Part shown: positions 1-8,295 of the stretch, in pieces
Numbering within the stretch: the first letter of the stretch is position 1
How the letters are laid out: the number at the start of each line of letters is the position of its first letter
Source: Acidobacteriota bacterium
GTDB lineage: Bacteria > Acidobacteriota > Thermoanaerobaculia > Multivoradales > J023
Direction: 5' to 3'
Length of the DNA stretch: 64,000 bases
Assembly: GCA_029263395.1 (NCBI GenBank)
Contig: JAJCXO010000221.1
Span: 124,001 to 188,000, forward strand
Program-made: the position numbers and the translations under genes
Notes under the pieces: generated by a model
What the model was told of the DNA's origin: nothing
The model's input: the letters and a program-made list of their open reading frames with translations, nothing else
Databases searched by the model: none

Positions 1-40
1 GGACGGTATTTTACCAGATATGAAAGGGCGTCACCCAAAT

Positions 41-72
41 AACAAAACGCCGTCTCTCAATGAGAGACGGCG
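41..72 (-). terminator. Rho-independent terminator of the anti-sigma gene
   Basis: An 11-bp perfect GC-rich stem (48-58 with 62-72, 3-nt loop) is followed on the minus strand by TTTTGTT. It lies just past the stop of the 885-residue minus-strand gene and would end the sigma/anti-sigma transcript. Confidence 0.85.
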
Positions 73-98
73 CCACTAACCGGCGATCTGTCAGCGGT

Positions 99-2756
99 TT
101 ACAGGCCTTGGAATAGTTGCTCGAGACCCGCGGGGTTTTTCATTCCCAGCATGTAGAGCAAAACGGACGTCAACGCGTCATTCTCGCTCGACGCCGCGAC
201 CAGGATGCTACTTTCTTCACCATAAGCGTAGGCCAGCATCGGTGAGCCTTCATCCGTCAACGCATCGAGCGACCCTTGCTGCTCATCGTTGAGCTGACCC
301 TTGGCCAGGCGTTCAGCGACGCTTTGCATGATACTTCCGAGGTCCTGGTAGATCAACGCCGAGAAGTTGTTGCGGCCATCGGCTGGCATCAAGGTGGTGA
401 ACTTGCTCGAGTCAGCGATCGAGTAACCGGAATCGCGATGACGGATCGCTTTGTCCAACAAGGCGCGATTCGGTCCCAGCAACATGTAGCCCTCCACGAA
501 GGTGTAGTGGATGCCGATGCCTCGAGCCTCCAAGGAGTAGAACAAGCGGCCTGCAACTTCCTCTTGCATGATCTCGACCTGGGTTTCACCCTGTTCTTGA
601 AGATGCGTGTTGAGCTCGGCTACCGACTCTTCTAGTGCCCACTGCAGGCGCGCCGGATCGTAGACCTCGATCACTGCTTTCCAGGACGGAAACGGTAACA
701 AGGGGCCGTCGAGCGCCACTGCAAACTCACCACCGAGTGACTCTGCAACATCCCCTCTGAGGCTGAAGCCGAGGCTTTGCTCGAGGTCACTCAGTAGACT
801 GAGTTCACTTTGGTCCTCCACCAAGGCGTAGATGTCGTCCATCAATTGGACTGGATCCTTGAAGACGAAGGCACTGACTAGTTGGGCGTCGGGTGACACG
901 AAGTCGAGCGCACCCATCGGGGCGGGCGCCGCCAACCACGAAGCCAAGCCCTTACGTGCTTCATTGAAGCTCAAGGAGGCGCGATGATGGGTTTTGGAGC
1001 CGAGCTTCTTCTGCTCGACCAGCAGGTGCCGTACATCGAGGAACCCGAAGCGTTCGATCCGTTGCCTCTCGGTATCCGGCTCGCCGGCTATCGCAGTGTT
1101 GACGACGCCCTCGAGATCAGCGGCGACGATGATCTCGGTGCCGTCCTCGTACAGCGCGGCGATTGCGGCATGGAATTCCGAGTCGACGAAGGGGTTGTGC
1201 TCACCGTTGAGGACGATATTCGCCACCCGGGTAATCTGCGAGGCATCCACCGTCGCCACCGCCAGATCGTCAGCGAACCAGATGAAGACTCGGTCTTGGC
1301 CACTGGCGCCGGGGGCAAATGGGTCTTCGACGAACACCAAGTCAGCATGGTCATTGGCGCTCATGATCTCGGCGAGTTGACGCTCGACGAAATCTCTCAG
1401 GCCCGCGGAGTCGACGATCTCGGCTAGGACCAACGGGCCTTCGAAGTCGTCAGCATTGGCCGGCGCATCGTTGGCCTCGGTATAACCCATGACCGCAACC
1501 TCGTCGCCCAGAAAGTCGCCGAACTCGGACAACCGTGCGACAATTTCGTCCACGTGAGGGGCAAATTGTTCCGCATCCTGTGAACTCCACCACTCGGCGA
1601 GCACTTCGTTGTTTTCGATGCGCTCTTGGATCAAGCGGTGGGTGTCTTCGATGGTCTCCCCGAGGTTGGGCAGTGCGGCGTACAGCACGCTGTTGGCGGG
1701 TGCCAAGTCGAGCAGCCGGCTGCTGTAGCGCAACCCGGGACGGGTGACGTTCTGGCGCAGTTCATCGCGCAGCTGAGAGTACTCTTGCAGCAACGACAAA
1801 TAGCGGTTGACGTCGCGACTCCAGGAGATCTCGTCCGGCACATCGACCCCGTCGAGGTTGACGTTGGTGGCGACCTGCTGGCCGGGATGCAGTACGTGCT
1901 CCTCACCGGAGTGAGCCACCACAACTTCACCCTCGATCACCGAGACGCGGGAACCCTTGGTGCCATGATTGACCGAGAAAATGGTGCCGGTGACCGACAC
2001 TTCGCAGTCGTCCGTCGCCACGTAGAGGTGGCGTTGGCGTTGCTTGGCCGCCTGCACGATGACACTGCCGCGCTCCAGCGCAATCGTCGTGCCGCGACGG
2101 CCTTCCTGGATCCGTAGCTCTGACCGCTGCCGGACTTCGATCAACGAGCCGTCGGTGAGTCGTACAACCGAACTACCGTCGCGGCCGGTGCGGATCGTCT
2201 CGCCCTCGGCGATGACGTCACCTTCGACGATCGGAACGTGTGACGTTTCAGCGATTCGGAACAGGTCTCCGTCAATCTTGTGCACAACGGCACTGTCTTT
2301 GGAACCAAACGGCATCATTTCGCGGACGACGAATTGGGCCATGCCGATGCCAGCGATCAACGCCGCGGCAATCGCCCACCGTTTGTAAGACTGCCAGCTC
2401 GGCGTCGCGGTCTCGGCTTTTTGCCATGGCCGAGGAGTTTCGACATCACCCTCGCGCGCCATCTTGAGTGCTCGGCGACACGGTACACACTCCCGAGTGT
2501 GGTCTTCCAGCAACAGTTTGCGGGCTTCGGGCAGTGCGCCTTCCAGGTAAGCTGGAATCAAGGCTTGGAAGTCGTCACAGTTGCGGATCTCATCAACCTC
2601 GGCAGCCTGTGCCGCCGCGGTCGCCGAATCCGCGGAAAGACGACTCCACACTCGGTTAGCGGCTGCTTCGGACACAGCGGCATCGGGTTGGCAGTTGGCG
2701 ATTTGAGACGATGCGCGATCGAGCACCGCATCGAGATCATGATTTGGGTTGGACAT
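99..2756 (-). CDS. Zinc-finger anti-sigma/FecR-domain transmembrane protein with DUF3352-like C-terminus
   Basis: An 885-residue protein that probably acts as anti-sigma factor for the ECF sigma gene whose stop codon directly abuts its ATG (no gap). Seen in order: a zf-HC2-like segment at about residues 58-97 with the motif HTRECVPC, one transmembrane helix at about 126-146, and a FecR-type domain at about 157-295 (EGDVIAEGETIRTGRDGSSV, then SVTGTIFSV and GEVVVAH). A long C-terminal region of about 540 residues follows, resembling DUF3352 proteins (LAPANSVLYAALPN). The zinc finger would be cytoplasmic and the rest periplasmic. Fusion of all three parts in one chain is unusual; anti-sigma proteins are normally 200-300 residues. 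The DUF3352 assignment is by general resemblance only. Confidence 0.75.
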   Translation of the reverse strand: MSNPNHDLDAVLDRASSQIANCQPDAAVSEAAANRVWSRLSADSATAAAQAAEVDEIRNCDDFQALIPAYLEGALPEARKLLLEDHTRECVPCRRALKMAREGDVETPRPWQKAETATPSWQSYKRWAIAAALIAGIGMAQFVVREMMPFGSKDSAVVHKIDGDLFRIAETSHVPIVEGDVIAEGETIRTGRDGSSVVRLTDGSLIEVRQRSELRIQEGRRGTTIALERGSVIVQAAKQRQRHLYVATDDCEVSVTGTIFSVNHGTKGSRVSVIEGEVVVAHSGEEHVLHPGQQVATNVNLDGVDVPDEISWSRDVNRYLSLLQEYSQLRDELRQNVTRPGLRYSSRLLDLAPANSVLYAALPNLGETIEDTHRLIQERIENNEVLAEWWSSQDAEQFAPHVDEIVARLSEFGDFLGDEVAVMGYTEANDAPANADDFEGPLVLAEIVDSAGLRDFVERQLAEIMSANDHADLVFVEDPFAPGASGQDRVFIWFADDLAVATVDASQITRVANIVLNGEHNPFVDSEFHAAIAALYEDGTEIIVAADLEGVVNTAIAGEPDTERQRIERFGFLDVRHLLVEQKKLGSKTHHRASLSFNEARKGLASWLAAPAPMGALDFVSPDAQLVSAFVFKDPVQLMDDIYALVEDQSELSLLSDLEQSLGFSLRGDVAESLGGEFAVALDGPLLPFPSWKAVIEVYDPARLQWALEESVAELNTHLQEQGETQVEIMQEEVAGRLFYSLEARGIGIHYTFVEGYMLLGPNRALLDKAIRHRDSGYSIADSSKFTTLMPADGRNNFSALIYQDLGSIMQSVAERLAKGQLNDEQQGSLDALTDEGSPMLAYAYGEESSILVAASSENDALTSVLLYMLGMKNPAGLEQLFQGL

Positions 2757-3305
2757 TTAGTTTTCTCCTACGAAGCTGGCCATCTCTTGCTTGACTTGGT
2801 TGCGGGCGCGGTGAAGCGCGACACCCACCGCGGCCTGTGACATGTCCAGGACCTCCGCGATCTCGCGATTGGGTGTGCCGTCCAGGAACCGCATGCTGAA
2901 AATGGTGGCGTTCTTCGGCGATAGCTGAAGAATCGCTCGGCGTAAGCCGCGTCGCATTTCGCGATCGTGCTGTCGACGGTCTGGGTCGTTCTGCTCGCCT
3001 TCGACGGGCGGTGCGTCCAGATCGTCTAGGGGTACCGATCGCGACCTCGAGCGGGCGCGCAGTAGATCGAGCGCCGCATTCACCGCTGCGCGGTGGAGGT
3101 AGCCTCCGGGGCTCGGTGCCAGGTCGGTCTGGCCGTGACGCCGCAGCAGGCGGAGAAAAACCGTCTGAAGACAGTCTTCGGCATCCTGCGCGCTGCCCGT
3201 CACCCGATAGGCCGACGCGAACACCCTCGAGCTATGTTGCTCGAAGATGCGCTCCAGGGCTGGTGAGGGCCCGGGAATTGATGGACTGTTGGTGTCTGCT
3301 AACAA
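2757..3305 (-). CDS. ECF-type RNA polymerase sigma factor
   Basis: Sigma-70 family member of the extracytoplasmic-function type. Region 2 is visible (FEQHSSRVFASAYRVTGSAQDAEDCLQTVFLRLLR) and region 4 carries a helix-turn-helix (NREIAEVLDMSQAAVGVALHRAR). The open frame extends upstream to 3458, but a strong Shine-Dalgarno (AAGGAGG) stands 8 nt before a TTG at 3305, giving 182 residues, the normal ECF length, so I chose that start. Its stop TAA touches the ATG of the anti-sigma gene, so the two are co-transcribed and translationally coupled. Target promoters cannot be read from this window. Confidence 0.85.
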   Translation of the reverse strand: MLADTNSPSIPGPSPALERIFEQHSSRVFASAYRVTGSAQDAEDCLQTVFLRLLRRHGQTDLAPSPGGYLHRAAVNAALDLLRARSRSRSVPLDDLDAPPVEGEQNDPDRRQHDREMRRGLRRAILQLSPKNATIFSMRFLDGTPNREIAEVLDMSQAAVGVALHRARNQVKQEMASFVGEN

Positions 3306-3479
3306 AGCTTCTTCCTCCTTACAGCGGTCTTCAGCTCGTATCGGTGCAAGGGTTTGCCTCTGAGAGAGCGGGCTCCGAGGACCCTCGTACAAGATAGAAC
3401 GACGCCAATGAGGATCTATTACATGGAATCTATCCAAACTCGATGACCGTGACCTCAATGATCGTGACGTCGACGAGCG

Positions 3480-4244
3480 TCACGTCGACAGGACCTGGTC
3501 GGCGTGCCGGTAGGCCTCCGGTGATCCTACGTGCAGACGGTCGCCCCACACAGGGTGGGCATAAAGCGGCTCTCGCGACGTGAGGTAGGCCACGAAACGG
3601 CCGATCTCGTCATGGGACTCGGTTGCGGCCATGTAGCTTGGGAGCCGTGCGAGGGCCGAGGGTTGCAAGCAGTAGAGCGATGGACAAGCCCAGGTTGACG
3701 GTGGCTCCGCTGGCTTCTCGTGGAGCCGAAGCACGCGGTGGTCCGGCGCCAGCTCGAGGACGCCGGTGCGGCGCAACTTCTCAGGGTTTTGTTCCTCGAG
3801 TCCCAGGACGCAGCTGTTCCCGGACTCGACAAACTGCCGCCACAGGGGTCGCAGCGAGAAGCGAAAGATGTTGTCACCGGCCGCGACAAGCGCTCCCGTG
3901 GGGGCGTCCAGCCGCTGGGTGACGAAGGACAAATCACCGATCGCCCCCAACCGGTCGTCGTTCGAGGTGCTGCCGTCGTTGTGGACGATGATCTCGCGGC
4001 CCGTCAGTTGACGGTGGACCTTTTTGTGGACCTCCCCCCAGGCTTGAAAGGCTTCGATGTGCCGGGCGTTCGAAACGACGTGGATCGTCCGCAGTCCGTC
4101 GAGCTCGAGCAGTTGATCCAGCAGATAGTCCAACATCGGCTTGCCGCCGACCGGCAACAGAGGCTTGGGGGTAGTCTTGGTCAGAGCGCCCATGCGGGTG
4201 CCGTAGCCGGCGCAGAGCAGAATGGCGATGTGTTGATCCGTCAT
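3480..4244 (-). CDS. Sugar-phosphate nucleotidyltransferase (NTP_transferase family)
   Basis: A 254-residue nucleotidyltransferase. The N-terminal signature LCAGYGTRMGALTKTTPKPL with following LPVGGKP is the nucleotide-binding loop of GlmU/RfbA/GalU-type enzymes, which join a sugar-1-phosphate to an NTP. There is no hexapeptide-repeat acetyltransferase tail, so it is a single-domain transferase rather than GlmU. The substrate is unknown. It reads in the same direction as the downstream sigma gene but is separated by about 170 bp containing short repeats of GTGACGTCGAC, so co-transcription is uncertain. Confidence 0.8.
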   Translation of the reverse strand: MTDQHIAILLCAGYGTRMGALTKTTPKPLLPVGGKPMLDYLLDQLLELDGLRTIHVVSNARHIEAFQAWGEVHKKVHRQLTGREIIVHNDGSTSNDDRLGAIGDLSFVTQRLDAPTGALVAAGDNIFRFSLRPLWRQFVESGNSCVLGLEEQNPEKLRRTGVLELAPDHRVLRLHEKPAEPPSTWACPSLYCLQPSALARLPSYMAATESHDEIGRFVAYLTSREPLYAHPVWGDRLHVGSPEAYRHADQVLST

Positions 4245-4663
4245 GGGGCCATTTTTGCGGTTTCAGTCGAGGTTGCAAAGTCCCAGAGAAATTCCCAGCG
4301 TGACGCCAGACATCGAATGATCTGTAGCCATTGTGCGTCCAACTCGATCGAGGTGTCGAATGACTGTGGACAAGGCAAGTTTCGATACGGTGCGAGGAAT
4401 TCTTGGCAGCTGACACGCCTTGTGCTTCATGCTCTACCCTGCGCTGTCGGAGGGCTCCTACCGAGTTGTTAGCTAAGTCGGAAGGCTCCTACGCGCCCGC
4501 GGCTGGAGGCACCTGTTTTCTGCTTATAGGAGATGCATGCTTCCTTGGCAGAGGAATGATTCATAAAAAGTCCTAAGCGTCTGCCGTATCGTTATCTTGT
4601 TGTAACACTTTGTGTGCTAAGTTTTGCGACCCCGCCGAAAACCAACAACGGAGCGAGCCCTCG
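4245..4663. promoter_or_regulatory. Divergent control region upstream of the gas-vesicle operon
   Basis: A 419-bp gap between the minus-strand nucleotidyltransferase and the plus-strand PYP-like gene. It must hold the operon promoter. I see a 15-bp direct repeat TCGGAGGGCTCCTAC (4447-4461) and TCGGAAGGCTCCTAC (4479-4493), 32 bp apart, each with a short dyad (GGAG/CTCC). The 3' part is AT-richer (about 4555-4620), but I could not settle on a convincing -35/-10 pair. Confidence 0.45.
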
Positions 4664-5644
4664 ATGAGTGAGCAATTAGTCGGATTGAGTAGTCAAGAGA
4701 TCGATCAGCTTCCTTTCGGATATATCGCCCTCGATTCGGCGGGCAACGTTCTAAAATACAATCGATACGAAGCTGAATTAGCTCGCTTGGAGCAGGAAAG
4801 TGTCCTCGGTAAAAACTTCTTCACCGAGGTGGCGCCGTGTACTCAGGTCAAGGAGTTCGAAGGCCGTTTCAAGGAATTGGCGGAAGGGCGTGCCGACACG
4901 TCGACGTTGTCGTTTGATTTCGTTTTCAAGTTCCGACACGGTGCGCAGAACGTCCGGATCGGCTTCATACGCTCGCCGCTGAACGATGAAATCATCGTGA
5001 CGGTGAATCGTCTGCGCATGGAGCAGATGGCGCTGTCGACCGCAATGGAATTCGAAGATACCACCGGCGAAGTGCGAGATTCGGCAGGTAATCGGATTGT
5101 CTTCAGTGGCAAGGATCTGTGGCGCAGTCTGGCGACTGCGTTGCCCGCAGCCACCGGCGAACAGATGGCCAAGATTTTGTTTCGGGTCGGCTTGCAGTGG
5201 GGTCTGCAGCATGCCCAGCGGGCTGACAATCTGGTGCAGCGCGAGCAGACGTCAACGCTAAGAGATACTGGCTTACAAGCCGCTATCGGTCTGCTGTCCC
5301 AGTCGATCGGAGTGTTGGGTTTGGGGTCCTTCGAGGCCGACTTCTCCCATCGGGACGCCGGTTTGATTGTGATTCGCCACGGCAGTAGCCCATTTATCGA
5401 GTTTTTCCCAGAGTACGAAAAAAGCTCGTGCGGCTTGCTGGCCGGAGTCCATGCCGGTCTCTTCACTCACCTGTCGAACCAAAACTTGACCTGCCGCGAG
5501 GCCTCGTGCAGCCAACGCAGCGAGGATCAGTGTGTCTTCATTATCGGCACCGAGAAGCGCCTCGATCGTCTGTTCGAAGATCCGGCGGATGCCAACTTGC
5601 TGCAAGAGATCGCAAACTTAGGCTTGGCGGCTGAGCAGGGGTGA
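4664..5644 (+). CDS. PYP-like PAS photosensor domain fused to a V4R domain
   Basis: A 326-residue protein starting at the ATG after GGAGCGAG; an upstream in-frame ATG at 4610 lacks a good ribosome site. Residues about 12-110 match photoactive yellow protein closely, including GKNFFTEVAPCT. With PYP numbering the chromophore Cys69 is C59 here, Tyr42 is Y32 and Glu46 is E36, at identical spacing (27 residues from Tyr to Cys); Thr50 and Arg52 are not kept (A40, L42). Residues about 150-310 form a V4R (vinyl-4-reductase/DmpR-type) small-molecule domain with the cysteine pattern SSCGLL...CREASC...DQC. It opens the gas-vesicle operon, 16 bp before the next gene. A blue-light or ligand sensor is inferred. 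Whether p-coumarate is bound cannot be seen. Confidence 0.8.
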   Translation: MSEQLVGLSSQEIDQLPFGYIALDSAGNVLKYNRYEAELARLEQESVLGKNFFTEVAPCTQVKEFEGRFKELAEGRADTSTLSFDFVFKFRHGAQNVRIGFIRSPLNDEIIVTVNRLRMEQMALSTAMEFEDTTGEVRDSAGNRIVFSGKDLWRSLATALPAATGEQMAKILFRVGLQWGLQHAQRADNLVQREQTSTLRDTGLQAAIGLLSQSIGVLGLGSFEADFSHRDAGLIVIRHGSSPFIEFFPEYEKSSCGLLAGVHAGLFTHLSNQNLTCREASCSQRSEDQCVFIIGTEKRLDRLFEDPADANLLQEIANLGLAAEQG

Positions 5645-5660
5645 GAAAGGGTGAGTCGTT

Positions 5661-6968
5661 GTGCAAGGCAAGACTGTACTGATTGTTCACAGTGAAGAAC
5701 TGCTGGCCAGCCTGCTGGCTCAGAATCTTCAAGATGCAGGATTGCGAGCCTTGCAGGCGCCCAATCTGGCGCAGGCCGCTGCAACTTTCAGGTACTTCGA
5801 GCCAGATTTGGTCTTGGCGGAGTTGCAGCCATTGAGCCGAGCGAGCCCTGACGCCCGAGACCTGTTGATGGGAGGGAGTACAGGAAGGCCAATTCCGGTC
5901 GTTGCTTTGGTCACGGTTGGCGACGATGAAACGGCCCTTGAAGGTCTCGGAGTCAGCGGTGTGGTTCGTGTGCCCTTCAAGAGCGTGGAATTGATTGCGC
6001 TGATTCGTCAACATCTTGAACCGACGCCTGAGCGAGGCTTGTCCGGTGACCTAGGTCGACTGGGTGTGACGGATATTTTGACAATGTTTGACATGGGCAA
6101 GCGCAGTGGTCGAGTCGATCTCGACGATGGGCAGCGGAAGGCCTGGTTGGACTTTCGTTCCGGCGAGGTCGTAGATGGTGGCTTTGGCACCACTTCCTCC
6201 GGGCCTGAAGTCATCGACGAATTGATCGATTGGCAACAGGGAAACTTCGAGGTGGCGTTTGAAACCCCGGCTGATGGAACCCCGGTAGATGGAATTCAGA
6301 CTGAGTCTGGGAGTTCTCCGGATTCGGGGGGCGCTTTCGGCTCGCCTGATGCGACTTCGGTAACTGACCTTACGGCGACCAACGATTTTTCCATCGCTAG
6401 CGATGATCGAGCTTTTCTTAAGCAGCTTCTGGACCAGCCACCAAGACCCTCTAGCCCTTCGGTGGATGTCCCCGCGGCCACGATCGATAGCGGTTCTTCG
6501 CTGGTCAGTCCCCCTTCGGTCGTCGGTGCCCCTGTCGAGAGCAGTCCTAGCGATAGAAGTGAACCCACTGAAGGCGGCCAGGCAGCACATCATGCACTGA
6601 CTCTGCTTAATACAGTGGCGTCATATGCTTCCGGTTTTGCCGAGAAGCAGCTATTACAAAGGCGGCTCGAGGGTGTCCGCCAGCGATTGGTGAAGAGCCA
6701 TGGTGGTCTCAGCGCTTTCGAGGTGTCTCCCGACGCCTCCGTTGGGCTTCGCAGCCATCTGGACCCAATCACGCTGAATAGCCGATCTATTGTCGAAGCC
6801 ACGGCCGAATGGCTGATCGCTTTCTCGCTAGAGATCGATCGGACGTTTCCTGGCAGTATGCCGCGAGCCACGCTCCACATCCTGGTGGAGTCGATCGGTG
6901 ACGGTCCCGAAAATTTTGGCTTCATGAAGGCCCTTGGATTTGGTGGTGGAGATGATCCGTGGAGCTGA
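5661..6968 (+). CDS. Pseudo-receiver/DUF4388 (PatA-like) signalling protein
   Basis: A 435-residue protein starting at GTG. Residues 4-115 have a response-regulator receiver fold (KTVLIVHSEE...PDLVLAELQPL...VVRVPFK), but the acidic pair is H10/S11, the phospho-acceptor Asp is replaced by E54 and the conserved Lys is absent, so it should not be phosphorylated normally. Residues about 122-200 match DUF4388/PatA N-terminal domains (LSGDLGRLGVTDILTMFDMGKRSGRV...AWLDFRSGEVVDG). A low-complexity Ser/Pro linker follows to about 310, then an unrecognised helical C-terminus. It sits 16 bp after the PYP-V4R gene and overlaps the next gene, so it is an operon member and probable signal relay. Confidence 0.75.
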   Translation: MQGKTVLIVHSEELLASLLAQNLQDAGLRALQAPNLAQAAATFRYFEPDLVLAELQPLSRASPDARDLLMGGSTGRPIPVVALVTVGDDETALEGLGVSGVVRVPFKSVELIALIRQHLEPTPERGLSGDLGRLGVTDILTMFDMGKRSGRVDLDDGQRKAWLDFRSGEVVDGGFGTTSSGPEVIDELIDWQQGNFEVAFETPADGTPVDGIQTESGSSPDSGGAFGSPDATSVTDLTATNDFSIASDDRAFLKQLLDQPPRPSSPSVDVPAATIDSGSSLVSPPSVVGAPVESSPSDRSEPTEGGQAAHHALTLLNTVASYASGFAEKQLLQRRLEGVRQRLVKSHGGLSAFEVSPDASVGLRSHLDPITLNSRSIVEATAEWLIAFSLEIDRTFPGSMPRATLHILVESIGDGPENFGFMKALGFGGGDDPWS

Positions 6969-7531
6969 ACCCAGGCTGCAGAAGCCCACGCAGCAGCCTG
7001 GGGCCCCGGGATATCTGGTCGATCCTTCAAGAGCTCGGCACCGGTCTCGAGTCTGCGGAAGCCAGCAAGCTGCACCGTCGGCTGGGTCATCTGTGGGGGC
7101 AGAGAGCGCTTGTGGCCTTGGCTGAGCTTTTTGGCCGGGAATTTGGTCAGACGATCGCCGAGGCCCGCCTGGTATCGGTCGTCGAGGCCTTGGGAGATCT
7201 GTGCGAGCAAGCTGATTTGGGGCGCGTGGCTCTAGATTTCGAGGATGCTGACAAGGGCCTGGTCCATATCTGGCAGTACTCGTGTCCATTGGCAGAGTCA
7301 GGCAACCTGGGGAAGTTCGCGGCAGGTTTTCTGGAGAGTTTTCATGCCACCGTCCTGGGGCGACTCGCTGGCCATCGACTCGGCGTCAAATGGCTTGCGA
7401 CCGATCCTCGCAATCGAGTACTGCGGTTTCTCATGGGTGCCCAGTCGCGGTTGGCGCTGTGGGATTGGACCCTGGTCGGTGAAGACGGATTAGCGCATTC
7501 GATGACCCTTGCCGCAAGGGAGACAGTGTGA
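6959..7531 (+). CDS. Second V4R-like protein of the gas-vesicle operon
   Basis: A 190-residue protein. The GTG start overlaps the previous gene by 10 bp and has GGTGGTGGAG upstream. The segment RLGHLWGQRALVALAELFG and the C-terminal helix-strand layout (FAAGFLESFHATVLGRLAGHR then RLALWDW) resemble V4R domains, but the clustered cysteines of the first V4R protein are missing. It may bind a ligand or dimerise with the V4R part of the PYP-like sensor. The V4R call rests on pattern resemblance and needs a profile search; an unknown operon-specific family is the alternative. Confidence 0.5.
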   Translation: MELNPGCRSPRSSLGPRDIWSILQELGTGLESAEASKLHRRLGHLWGQRALVALAELFGREFGQTIAEARLVSVVEALGDLCEQADLGRVALDFEDADKGLVHIWQYSCPLAESGNLGKFAAGFLESFHATVLGRLAGHRLGVKWLATDPRNRVLRFLMGAQSRLALWDWTLVGEDGLAHSMTLAARETV

Positions 7532-8295
7532 CCAGGATTATTGCCGTAACCAATCAAAAGGGTGGTGTTGGAAAGACCACCACGGCCCTCAACCTGGGGG
7601 CTGCGTTGGCGCTCGAAGGCAGCCCAACCTGGATGATCGATTTGGATCCACAAGCCTCGATGACCGCGTCTCTTGGCCTAGATCCTTACAACCTCGAATT
7701 GGATGTGAGGTCTGTCCTCGATTCTTCTGACGTCCCGATGCACGAAGCAACGGTGCGTGTCGAGCGCAATTTATACCTGCTTCCGGGCAGCGTTAGCCTT
7801 CCGGGTGGCCCTCTGGCCTCTGACGAACCGATGGATATCGATACCGGTCGGCTAAAGCATTTGCTGTATCGCTATCGGCTGCCATTCGAGTTCGTATTGA
7901 TCGATACGCCGCCAACCCTTGGCCAGCTGACGCTCAATGCATTAATGGCAGCAGGAGAGATTTTGGTTCCTGTGCAATGCCAATACTTGGCCATGCACGG
8001 AGTCCGCGCGTTGTTCGAGAAGGTGCGGCGATTGCGCGAGGGAGCCAATCCCAACCTGGCCTTGACCGGAATTATCGCAACCATGTTCGAACCTGGTTCG
8101 CGTCTCGATGAAGAAGTGGTTGCGGAACTCAAAGCCACTCTTGGCGCGGAGCGAGTGCGGGCCGTGATCGAGCGTGATCCGGCGGTGGCCGCGGCACCTG
8201 TTGCCGGCCGGCCCTTGGTGCATCTCTATCCCAACAGCTCAGCAGCCCAAGCCTACAGATCCCTAGCGAAGGAGCTTCGAAATGAGCGATTCTGA
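7528..8295 (+). CDS. parA: ParA/MinD-family positioning ATPase
   Basis: A 255-residue ParA-type ATPase with the deviant Walker A motif QKGGVGKTTTALNLG at residues 9-23, the A' motif MIDLDPQAS at about 37-45 and Walker B FVLIDTPPTLG. It overlaps the preceding gene by 4 bp (GTGA) and the following small gene by 14 bp, in the middle of a gas-vesicle operon and far from any parB or parS. Related ATPases distribute plasmids, chemoreceptor clusters and carboxysomes over the nucleoid, and ParA homologues occur in some other gas-vesicle clusters. I infer that it spaces or segregates gas vesicles. Confidence 0.9.
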   Translation: MTRIIAVTNQKGGVGKTTTALNLGAALALEGSPTWMIDLDPQASMTASLGLDPYNLELDVRSVLDSSDVPMHEATVRVERNLYLLPGSVSLPGGPLASDEPMDIDTGRLKHLLYRYRLPFEFVLIDTPPTLGQLTLNALMAAGEILVPVQCQYLAMHGVRALFEKVRRLREGANPNLALTGIIATMFEPGSRLDEEVVAELKATLGAERVRAVIERDPAVAAAPVAGRPLVHLYPNSSAAQAYRSLAKELRNERF

